Source of the DNA: Phycisphaerae bacterium
Lineage (GTDB): Bacteria; Planctomycetota; Phycisphaerae; UBA1845; JAFGLZ01
Length of the DNA stretch: 58,006 nucleotides
Direction of reading: 5' to 3'
Assembly: GCA_016927755.1 (NCBI GenBank)
Contig: JAFGLZ010000136.1
Coordinates: forward strand, 1 to 58,006
Each line of letters starts with the position of its first letter. The first letter of the stretch is position 1. This document shows, piece after piece, positions 50,148 to 57,690 of this stretch. The notes under the pieces are model-generated. The model did no database searches. It worked only from the letters and a program-made list of their open reading frames with translations, and had not been told where the DNA came from. The translations under genes were made by a program, and so were the position numbers.

Positions 50148-51413
50148 ATGTTTGACAGCCGACGACAGACCGATCGACCACGCACACGAGCCTTCACGCT
50201 CACCGAGCTGATGGTCTCCGTCGCAATCCTCGTCCTCATCATGCTCGCCGTCAGCTACATCTTCTCCGCCGCAAGCTCCGCCACCGGCGTCGCCACCGCC
50301 GCCATCGAACTCTCCGACGTCGTCGAGACCATGCGCCGAACCATGCAGACCGACCTCGACACCATGGCGCCCGGCCTCCTCATCATAGATTCGCCGGACC
50401 CCTGCATGGTTTTGCCATTTCCCAACAACATGGTCCCGGACGCCACCGGTGAACCGAAACCCTCGACGTACGACCCCAACTACGCACTCCGACGAGATCG
50501 AATGGTTTTCCTCAGCGCCACCTCGCCTCGCACGTACGAATCCTCGCGATACGCCGGCGTTACCAGCGGCGAGGCAATGATCTGCTACGGCCACGCCGGA
50601 TACTTCCCTCCGGGATTGACGACCCCGATCCAGGATCCCATTCAGCTCGCCCCCACCGCGTTCGACCGACTGCTCATGCGACGCGCTATCCTGCTGGGTG
50701 CGCCGCTCCCCGCCTTTCCGATTCGCCCCTTGGGACTCTCGGACGGGTACTTTCAAGCCGTCTCTCGAATCATCCTTTGTGCCGAGGACGCGGTGCAGGA
50801 AACTCTTTCCGACCTGACTACGCGTCTGAGGCGTCCCGACTATGCGCCCACAAGCACCCTCCGCTGGACCTATGTGCGTAGTTACTCCCTCAAGAGCCTT
50901 GACGACATCCACCGGACCTGGCTCGCGCCGGCAATGGCCAACTTCGACGCCGATCTCGAAGCGCAGTGGTACGTCAGCCTGCAGCACTGCTTCGACTTCG
51001 TACCCCACGTCGGCCACTTCATGATCGAATGGTCCGACGGTGCCCTCGGGGTCCTCGGCGAGATCCTCTGGTACGGCCTGCCCCGCGACATCAACGGCAA
51101 CGGCACCGTCGCCCCGCAGGCTGACGCGAATGACATCCCCGATACGTGGCCTAAGAGCGAGCTAGTCGATCATTGGCCGCCCGACGACGCATCCGGCATC
51201 GCCCTTTCGAACGGCTTTGAGGAGAACCCTGGGGTAACCAGCCCGCCGGACTACCCCGGCTACCGCGCCGTCTGGCGCGTCGACAACGGCACGTGGAACC
51301 TCCGCCCCAAGATGCTCCGCGTCACCGTCCGCATCTACGACGAGAACAAGCGGATGCGGGACGCCGACGAGCGTCTAGGCCAGAAACGATCTTTCGTCTT
51401 ACAGGTGCCATGA
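50148..51413 (+). CDS. GspJ-like pseudopilin
   Basis: 421 aa with a normal short leader: MFDSRRQTDRPRTRA then FTLTELMVSVAILVLIMLAV, cleaved after Ala15 with Glu at +5. The N-helix and position fourth in the series suggest GspJ/PilW. The large globular part has no recognised motif beyond YDPNYALRRDRMVFLS and an Asp/Asn-rich stretch DINGNGTVAPQADANDIPDT, which could bind calcium (an EF-hand-like or dockerin-like loop). The C-terminal MLRVTVRIYDENKRM is typical of J-type pseudopilins. Its stop overlaps the gspK start region (ATGATGA). Confidence 0.82.
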   Translation: MFDSRRQTDRPRTRAFTLTELMVSVAILVLIMLAVSYIFSAASSATGVATAAIELSDVVETMRRTMQTDLDTMAPGLLIIDSPDPCMVLPFPNNMVPDATGEPKPSTYDPNYALRRDRMVFLSATSPRTYESSRYAGVTSGEAMICYGHAGYFPPGLTTPIQDPIQLAPTAFDRLLMRRAILLGAPLPAFPIRPLGLSDGYFQAVSRIILCAEDAVQETLSDLTTRLRRPDYAPTSTLRWTYVRSYSLKSLDDIHRTWLAPAMANFDADLEAQWYVSLQHCFDFVPHVGHFMIEWSDGALGVLGEILWYGLPRDINGNGTVAPQADANDIPDTWPKSELVDHWPPDDASGIALSNGFEENPGVTSPPDYPGYRAVWRVDNGTWNLRPKMLRVTVRIYDENKRMRDADERLGQKRSFVLQVP

Positions 51414-54400
51414 TGAAACCAAAAGCACCACAACCCAAGCAGGCCAAAAGGGGACTCCCCCCCGTAGCACGGGCGTCTCGCCCGTGGCCGCAGGCCAAAA
51501 GGGGACTGGCTCCTTTTGCCGCTACGGCCCGAAGGGTGCTTCGCACAAAAGGTGCCTGTCCCCTTTTGGCCGGAACACCCAGAACACCGCTCAGAACAGA
51601 GAACGCGGCCGTTCCTCCCCACACCCTAGACCCTAGACGCGAACCCCGAACCCCGACCCGTTCCCGCCGAAGGCGAGGAACCGTCCTCATCTTCGTCATG
51701 GCCATCCTCGTCCTCCTCGCCCTCCTCGGCCTCGGCTTCATGATCGCCACGCGAGCCGAGCGCCAGCAGATCGAGCCCCAGCGCGAGGCCCTCGCCCTCG
51801 AAACCGTAACCGACACCGCCGTCCGCCTCGTCCGCGAGCGACTCCGCGACGATCTCGTCCCCGACCCGAACGTCCTCCGCATCCCAGCGCTCAATGGCGA
51901 TCCCAACGGACTCCGCGACACCGCCCTCCTCGACCCCAACCTTGCTTTGCCCCTCGGCGGCGACCCGAACGACCCCAACGCGGAAGGCGAGCCCTACGAC
52001 GCCCCCTCGTTCAAGGACCGATGGCTCGCCTCGACCCTCCCCTACAGCGACGACGACCCCAACCTCCGCTGGTTCCGAGTCAGCTACCTCGGCCCCGTCG
52101 ACGCCGTGGCCTACTTCTTCCCCAACGACCCCTGCGACAAGCCGCTCCAGAGCGAACTTGTCAACCTCAAGCTGACGGACCCGAACGAGGACCCTAACGA
52201 GACCTCCGTCCCGCGATGGTCCCCTGCCGAAGGACGACGCATAATCGCTCAGACCATGGGAACCGTCCCAGGCGTTCAGGACGCTTTCTGGACCAACTAC
52301 CGCGACATGTACGATGTCGACGGCAACGGCAAGATCGACCTCTACGACGCCGACGGTGATGGCATCCCCGATTCCCCCATCAGCTTCACCTTCCCCATCG
52401 ACACCCCGACGCCGACCGACCAACCCAAGCGCGTCCACGTCGCCGTCCGCATCGTCGACAACGCCTCAAAGGTCAACATCAACACCAGTTCCAGTCGCGT
52501 AAGCCCCTGGGCCAAGTCGGCCGCCGACCTGACGTTCGATGAGTCCTCGGCCGACCTCCAGCCCAGAGGACGACGCGTCACCGAGGTCATCTTCGACGTC
52601 GTCACCCGCGCCGACATCGAGTGGCTGAACCAGCCCTTGACCTGGACGATCAACCGCCTCGTCAGGAATCTCTGGGGCTTTCCCGGAGACACCGAACCGA
52701 CCGACACCGACGCGATGCCCAAGCCGTACCTCGACTACTACGAGCAGGCTGTCTGTCGTCAGCTCATCGGCGGTCCGCCCCCCGCCGTCGACGCCTTCCC
52801 CAACTACCCGCTCTACGGGTTCCGAGACGAAGCCTCCCTGACCCACCGCTTCTGCCTCGTCCCCCAGCCGATGGCCAACCTCGCCGCGCCCACTACGTGG
52901 ACCGGACGAATCGACCAGGATCTCTACTACTCCCTCTGCTGGTATCCGCTGCAAGCCGCCAGCTTCCTGCGCCCGGTTTACACCCCCGCGGCCAGCGGCG
53001 ATCTCTTCCGATGGCGCAAGTTCCACTTCGAGGAGAAGGATCTCGCCACCGACCCAAGTGCGACCGTCGGTTGGCAGCGACTCCTCGACCCCAAGAACCC
53101 CTGGGTCCTCAAACGCCCCCTGCTCACCGTGTACAACGGTCAGTCCGACCGTCGGCTCCCCAACCGAAACCCCACCAACACCATCAGAGGCACTCTGCAA
53201 ACCCACGCGTACAGCGTGCACGTCGGACACGGTACACAGAACCCCACCGACCATTGGTACCGGATGATCTGTAACGAGACGGACCTCAGCAATCTCGATG
53301 GCTGGCCCACCGAGCCCGCTTATGCATTCCCCGTCCGAATAGACAACGATTCTGGCAAGAACTTCGAACGAAGCCTCTCCGGCATGTACGACTACGAGAA
53401 GGTAAGTCTCGACTACCCGATCAATAAGTACCTCGGTAACGATGACATTGCCGAGCGCAAAGCCGACTACGTGGCCATGCTCGCCTGGGCCTTCTACACC
53501 AGCAATGCCATGAAGTTCGAAACGCCCAGTGACCCCGTCGAAGCCTGGCAGGCCGCCGCAAACATCTGCGACTATCGAGATGACGACATCATCCCCACCG
53601 TTGTCAAGCGCGGCACAACCACGATCGCCGTCGGCCTTGAGCCCCAGCCCTTCATCACCGAGGTCCGCGTCACTATTGGCGACGCGACTGCCAGCCCCGT
53701 CGTCAACCACACCATCGAGGTGGAGGTCGTCAACCCCTTCGTCGGCATCAAGCTGCCGGACCCCAGCCTGAACAAGTTCATGTTGCGCGTGAGCGATCCC
53801 AATCCGGCCTTTGTGACTCCCGCCGCCATCGAGGTCCCCGAGCTGGACGCCAGCGCCGCCCTCGACCGCGATTCCGTCACGTTCTCGATACTTCCGACGG
53901 ACCCGCAGCCCACGCAAGACACCAAGATCGAACTCTACATGTCCATCAACGGTGCTGACGTCGTCTTCGACAGGTTCTTGCTGACGGGGGGGGCCTACGT
54001 CAATTCCACCGGCGGGTCCTGGCAGAACGCCGCCGGAAGCGTCAATGACTACCAGCGCGATGAGCAGAACCCGTGGATGATGACGATTGCCCGTTCCCTG
54101 CTGAGTAATGACGCGACCACCAATATTGGCGCCCAGAATACTGCGGTCCTGACGGGCGACATCGCCCCCTCGCACTGGGTCTTCCGGAATACCGGCCTGA
54201 CCGCCGACCCCAATGACCCCAACGATACCCTCTCGTGGACGTTCGACACCCCCGGCGAGCTGTCCAGAGTCCTCGTCTGGTCCAACGGATCCGCCGCCGG
54301 CCCCGCCTCGGAGAGGCTCGCGGCCCGTCAATACGCCGTCAATCAGGCCAGCACCCTCTCGTCCGCGAAGAAGGAAAGCCTCAAGATTGCCGCCGGACGC

Positions 54401-55276
54401 CTCGACTTCTTTAGAGATGCCTCAGACGTTGAAGACGCCGCCGGCGCCGACCCGCGCAACATCTTCGGCTACGTCACCGCCCTCAGCGCGAATCACGACC
54501 GCGTCGACAACGACGGTGACGGAACCGCCGACAACGTCCCGGCTCCCGGCTCGGTCCGAAGCGAAGCGGATCTCTTGGACTACCGCCAGCCGGGTCGCAT
54601 CAACATCAACACCGCCCCCCTGCCCACGCTCTATGCCGTCCCCTTCATGATGGAGAGATACGTCTATCTCTACTCAAACGACAAGCCGACGATTGATACC
54701 GAGTTCAGGTGGGATCTGGCCGCCGGAATCGTCGGCGCCAGGGAGCACCGCGTCGTATCCAGCCCGTGCGGAAAGGGCAGTGCACAAACAGACCCCAGCA
54801 AGTTCGACTCCTCCCTCAACTCACCTCGGCGCTACATGACTCTCGGCGACCTCGGCGAGTTGACCGTCGCCAAGCTCAACACCGTCAACAAGAAGTTCGC
54901 CGTCGACCTGCTGGCGCAAAGTAGTAGTGGCGACTTGATCGCTCACAAAGAGGGGGATGCCACCTCCTGGTCGCCCGACTTCGACGCCACCGCCCGTACC
55001 AGCACCGAAGTCCCCGAGCCCAACGACGCCCACGACGGCTCGGTCGGTGTCGACAACGACATCCGCGAACGCGACATCTTCCTGGCCCGATGGGGCAACA
55101 TCCTGACCACCCGCTCCGACGTCTACACCGTCTACATCGCCCTCATCGACGACGACGGAAACTACCTCCGTCGATGCCAGTTCACGCTCGACCGGACCAA
55201 CTGTTTCAGGAACCCGCTCGCACTGCCCATGACCTTCGGGCGGGTCGACACGAACTACTACGACGATACGCGCTAA
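51410..55276 (+). CDS. gspK: Giant GspK-like minor pseudopilin
   Basis: 1288 aa, about four times the usual GspK. The ATG pair at 51410/51413 overlaps the gspJ stop. A leader of ~89 residues, encoded largely by repeats, ends in RSRRRRG before the hydrophobic TVLIFVMAILVLLALLGLGF. GTG and TTG codons at about positions 43 and 53 could shorten it. GspK features are RAERQQIEPQREALALETV after the helix, VDNASKVNINTSSS, and GRININTAPLPTLYAVPFM as a second NINTA-type helix-hairpin element near the end. The first third has many Asp-Pro-Asn motifs (GDPNDPNAEGEP). K is expected to cap the pseudopilus tip. Identification is by motif and gene order. Confidence 0.85.
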   Translation: MMKPKAPQPKQAKRGLPPVARASRPWPQAKRGLAPFAATARRVLRTKGACPLLAGTPRTPLRTENAAVPPHTLDPRREPRTPTRSRRRRGTVLIFVMAILVLLALLGLGFMIATRAERQQIEPQREALALETVTDTAVRLVRERLRDDLVPDPNVLRIPALNGDPNGLRDTALLDPNLALPLGGDPNDPNAEGEPYDAPSFKDRWLASTLPYSDDDPNLRWFRVSYLGPVDAVAYFFPNDPCDKPLQSELVNLKLTDPNEDPNETSVPRWSPAEGRRIIAQTMGTVPGVQDAFWTNYRDMYDVDGNGKIDLYDADGDGIPDSPISFTFPIDTPTPTDQPKRVHVAVRIVDNASKVNINTSSSRVSPWAKSAADLTFDESSADLQPRGRRVTEVIFDVVTRADIEWLNQPLTWTINRLVRNLWGFPGDTEPTDTDAMPKPYLDYYEQAVCRQLIGGPPPAVDAFPNYPLYGFRDEASLTHRFCLVPQPMANLAAPTTWTGRIDQDLYYSLCWYPLQAASFLRPVYTPAASGDLFRWRKFHFEEKDLATDPSATVGWQRLLDPKNPWVLKRPLLTVYNGQSDRRLPNRNPTNTIRGTLQTHAYSVHVGHGTQNPTDHWYRMICNETDLSNLDGWPTEPAYAFPVRIDNDSGKNFERSLSGMYDYEKVSLDYPINKYLGNDDIAERKADYVAMLAWAFYTSNAMKFETPSDPVEAWQAAANICDYRDDDIIPTVVKRGTTTIAVGLEPQPFITEVRVTIGDATASPVVNHTIEVEVVNPFVGIKLPDPSLNKFMLRVSDPNPAFVTPAAIEVPELDASAALDRDSVTFSILPTDPQPTQDTKIELYMSINGADVVFDRFLLTGGAYVNSTGGSWQNAAGSVNDYQRDEQNPWMMTIARSLLSNDATTNIGAQNTAVLTGDIAPSHWVFRNTGLTADPNDPNDTLSWTFDTPGELSRVLVWSNGSAAGPASERLAARQYAVNQASTLSSAKKESLKIAAGRLDFFRDASDVEDAAGADPRNIFGYVTALSANHDRVDNDGDGTADNVPAPGSVRSEADLLDYRQPGRININTAPLPTLYAVPFMMERYVYLYSNDKPTIDTEFRWDLAAGIVGAREHRVVSSPCGKGSAQTDPSKFDSSLNSPRRYMTLGDLGELTVAKLNTVNKKFAVDLLAQSSSGDLIAHKEGDATSWSPDFDATARTSTEVPEPNDAHDGSVGVDNDIRERDIFLARWGNILTTRSDVYTVYIALIDDDGNYLRRCQFTLDRTNCFRNPLALPMTFGRVDTNYYDDTR
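51443..51571. repeat. AAAAGGGGAC and CACGGGC palindromic repeats in gspK leader
   Basis: CCAAAAGGGGACT (51443-51455); palindrome CACGGGC-GTCTC-GCCCGTG (51468-51486); the imperfect palindrome starting GGCCAAAAGGGGACTGGCTC (51493-51520); and its inverted relative (51544-51571), ending CCCCTTTTGGCC. All are translated within the gspK leader, giving the repeated peptide QAKRGL. The same core flanks the inverted repeat at 34403. Confidence 0.85.
51620..51660. repeat. Telomere-like tract in gspK leader
   Basis: CACACCCTAGACCCTAGACG followed by GAACCCCGAACCCCGACCC. Member of the CCCTAGACCCTAA family, again just before the membrane-helix codons of a pseudopilin. Confidence 0.8.
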
Positions 55277-55367
55277 CCCGCGCATCGCCAAGGACAAAGG
55301 ACCAAGCGTAAAGGACAAAAGACCAACAAGACGGCCCAGGGCTCCAAGGAAAGGCGTTCAAAGAAAA

Positions 55368-55413
55368 CCCCGAACCCCAGACCCTAAGCCCTAGACCCTA
55401 GACCCTAAACTAG
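55368..55413. repeat. Telomere-like tract between gspK and the last pilin gene
   Basis: CCCCAGACCCTAAGCCCTAG continuing as ACCCTAGACCCTAAAC. It lies in the 164-base spacer, preceded at 55290-55325 by AAGGACAAAGGACC repeats. Here the family is intergenic, not translated. Confidence 0.8.
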
Positions 55414-55440
55414 CCGACACCCAGACTGCGAAGGTGAACC

Positions 55441-56367
55441 ATGACACACAACCGCCAAAAACTCAAAGCATTCACCCTCATCGAGCTCCTAGTCGTCGTG
55501 GCCATCATCGCCCTGCTGCTGACCATCCTCGTACCCACCATCAGCCGCGCCAGATACCAGGCAAAGGTCGCCCGAACCAAGGCCCAGTTGCAGGGAATCT
55601 CCGTCGCACTCCACAACTTCGCCAACGAACAGGGAGACTTCCCGACCAGCGACCCCTTCAGCGGCGGCACCCTCGAGAATCCCAACATGCCCTCAGGCGC
55701 ACACCACCTCGCCTACGCCCTCGTCGGAGAACCCACCGGCGACCTGTACCCCGGCGTCAAGAAGCCCTACATGGCCGCCGACAAGGCCAACGTCCTCTCG
55801 GACCGTTCCGACAAATGGCTGGACAGCCAGTTCAACATCTGCCCGACTGTCCCCGCCGACGGACGCGACTGGGGCGGACAAGGCGCCTTCGTCATCCGGG
55901 ACTCCACCTTCGACGGCCCCATCATCTACTACAAGGCCAACCGCCGGGCCAAGTATGCCCCTGACGCAAACGTCTATCTCGCCGCCAGACTCGGACCTAA
56001 GGCCGCCGCCAACGCCCCGGAGGCCGCCTTCAACATCGCCGACAACGCCTTCATCACCCGCGCGATAGGCGCCTTCGGCCCCTTCGGCACCCCGCCGAAC
56101 GGGTGGCTGCCCAGCCCGATCTTCACCCCCAAGGCCCTTGGTGGTGTGTCGGACAATCAAGCCGATATGGAAGAACGCTTCGCCGGCTACATCGAGATGC
56201 CCGATACTCGCTCCGACCCCGATCACCCAATTAGTGCCCGTGTCCAAAACGCCGAAGAGTTCCTCCTCATCTCACCGGGCGAGGATCGACTCTACGGCCC
56301 AGACGCCGGCGGAAAGTGCGACGACATCACGAACTTCGACGTGAAGACTACCTACACGTTCCCATAG
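55441..56367 (+). CDS. Type IV pilin-like / GspG-like protein
   Basis: 308-aa prepilin with a compact leader (MTHNRQKLKA) and motif FTLIELLVVVAIIALLLTIL, cleaved after Ala10 with Glu at +5. The N-helix continues into SRARYQAKVARTKAQLQGIS, typical of major pseudopilins and planctomycetal pilin-like proteins. The C-terminal part has GEDRLYGPDAGGKCDDITNF, a common ending of such proteins. It comes 164 bases after gspK on the same strand. Being the least embellished of the series, it could be the major pilin of this machine. A second copy of its C-terminal motif lies out of frame directly after the stop. Confidence 0.88.
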   Translation: MTHNRQKLKAFTLIELLVVVAIIALLLTILVPTISRARYQAKVARTKAQLQGISVALHNFANEQGDFPTSDPFSGGTLENPNMPSGAHHLAYALVGEPTGDLYPGVKKPYMAADKANVLSDRSDKWLDSQFNICPTVPADGRDWGGQGAFVIRDSTFDGPIIYYKANRRAKYAPDANVYLAARLGPKAAANAPEAAFNIADNAFITRAIGAFGPFGTPPNGWLPSPIFTPKALGGVSDNQADMEERFAGYIEMPDTRSDPDHPISARVQNAEEFLLISPGEDRLYGPDAGGKCDDITNFDVKTTYTFP

Positions 56368-56460
56368 CAGCCGGCGGCAAGGACGGCCTCTACGGCCCCG
56401 ACATCCGCGGCAACTCCGACAACATCGAAAACTCCAACGTCCGAACCACCGGCAATTGAA
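56367..56460 (+). pseudogene. Remnant of a second pilin C-terminus
   Basis: Read in the next frame directly after the pilin stop codon, the bases encode AGGKDGLYGPDIRGNSDNIE followed by NSNVRTTGN and TGA. This aligns with the pilin's own end (SPGEDRLYGPDAGGKCDDIT then NFDVKTT), so it is a partial tandem copy or a frameshifted extension. There is no start codon or pilin helix of its own. Confidence 0.65.
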
Positions 56461-56510
56461 CCGTCTCGGGAATGTGAGAGAACCCTGAATCGGGAAGTGA
56501 CCGCCCCGAA

Positions 56511-56586
56511 CCCCTGAAGCCTGAAGCCTGAAGTCCCCCACTTCTCCCTTCTCACTTCTCCCTTCTCACTTCTCCCTTCTCACTTC
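56511..56586. repeat. Composite CTGAAGC and TTCTCACTTCTCCC repeats
   Basis: CCTGAAGCCTGAAGCCTGAAG (56513-56533) joined to several units of CTTCTCCCTTCTCA (56541-56586). The second part overlaps the 3' end of the minus-strand gene at 56566 and supplies its last six codons and stop. Related tracts: 2067, 38437, 49258, 57865. Confidence 0.85.
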
Positions 56587-57690
56587 CATCATCCCCCCCA
56601 CGACCACCACCACCGGCAGAAGCGCCATCCCCGACGACCCGCACTTGAAAACCGCCGTCACGTGTTGGTCCGCGTCCATCGTCACGACGAGCGGGTTGTT
56701 CGTATCCTCCGCCGCGTGGTTCGCGTCGTCGGGAAAGTTCGGGTCATAGACCTGCCAGTGCCGTAGCGACTTGCCCTCGATGGGCTCGGCCGTCAGCGTC
56801 ACCGGAGTCCCCTCGGCGTAGGCGGGGTAGTTCGGCTCGACCAGAACCGTCCCCCAAGACCCGTTCACCATGTCGAGCGTCAGCGTGCGCTCCTGCGTGT
56901 AGATGCGGACGTAGTCGACGTCGATGTACTGCTGAATCGCCGGCACGTCGAGGTATCCGATCACGAAGTTCGGAAAGCCCGTCGGCATCGTCATCAAGTA
57001 GTTGTCCACCCAAACCGTGAAGTTCAGCGCCACGTCCGGAATCTGGCCCGCCGACGTCGACTCCCAAATCGGCGTGCTCATATCGTCCACGTACGCCGCC
57101 AGATGGTCCGGACGCCACTTGATCCGGTACGTGTGCCACTCCGTCAGATCGATATTGAGGTCCTGGAACGCATAGGGAATGTTCTGCTTGACCACCCACA
57201 GCCGCGTGCCGCTGATGAGCGGATCGGATTGCGGCGAGATGCTCGAGAACCAGATCGTGTTCATCGGCTTGCTCAACGGATCCATCGACGAGTTCCAAAG
57301 CCCCCACCCCCGCGAGCCGATGCCATAGTTCGGGTCCGGGTCGTTCGGCCCCCCCGGTGAGTCATGCCCGTTGTTGTTACTGTTCCGAAGCCGGATCTCG
57401 AGGTCGCAGTAGACCGGAACACGATACGTCATGTTCCGGTTGATCAGCTCCGCGTTGTGATAGATCGTGCCGTAAGCCGGCGCCGGCCCGTTCAGGTTCA
57501 GATGCGCGAAGCCCGGCGCGTTGGCGTCCACGGTCGAGCTGCCCACCCCGCGATTCCACGAGAAGTCCCAGTTCGGCTCCTCGAACCCCGCCGTGAACGT
57601 GTCCTGAACCAGGATCTCACCCCGCGCAATCGGCGCAAGGGTGCAAACAAGAACAAGGGCCTTCAGCGGAAACAGGGCGCGCCTGGGCAT
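56566..57690 (-). CDS. Secreted concanavalin-fold protein with InlB-like repeat and sorting-like tail
   Basis: 374 aa. GGAGGGG precedes the ATG at 57690. The signal peptide (PRRALFPLKALVLVCTLAP, cleavage near ARG-EIL) is followed by a GH16-like concanavalin domain with LVQDTFTAGFEEPNWDFSWN, TEWHTYRIKWRPDHLAAYVD and QQYIDVDYVRIYTQER. The expected ExDxxE active site of GH16 enzymes is not evident, so it may only bind glycans. An InlB/Flg_new-type repeat follows (NGSWGTVLVEPNYPAYAEGT, then MDADQHVTAVF). It ends in KCGSSGMALLPVVVVVGGMM and EVRREK: a short motif, hydrophobic helix and basic tail, the layout of C-terminal sorting signals. An exosortase is encoded in the same window. Confidence 0.8.
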   Translation of the reverse strand: MPRRALFPLKALVLVCTLAPIARGEILVQDTFTAGFEEPNWDFSWNRGVGSSTVDANAPGFAHLNLNGPAPAYGTIYHNAELINRNMTYRVPVYCDLEIRLRNSNNNGHDSPGGPNDPDPNYGIGSRGWGLWNSSMDPLSKPMNTIWFSSISPQSDPLISGTRLWVVKQNIPYAFQDLNIDLTEWHTYRIKWRPDHLAAYVDDMSTPIWESTSAGQIPDVALNFTVWVDNYLMTMPTGFPNFVIGYLDVPAIQQYIDVDYVRIYTQERTLTLDMVNGSWGTVLVEPNYPAYAEGTPVTLTAEPIEGKSLRHWQVYDPNFPDDANHAAEDTNNPLVVTMDADQHVTAVFKCGSSGMALLPVVVVVGGMMEVRREK

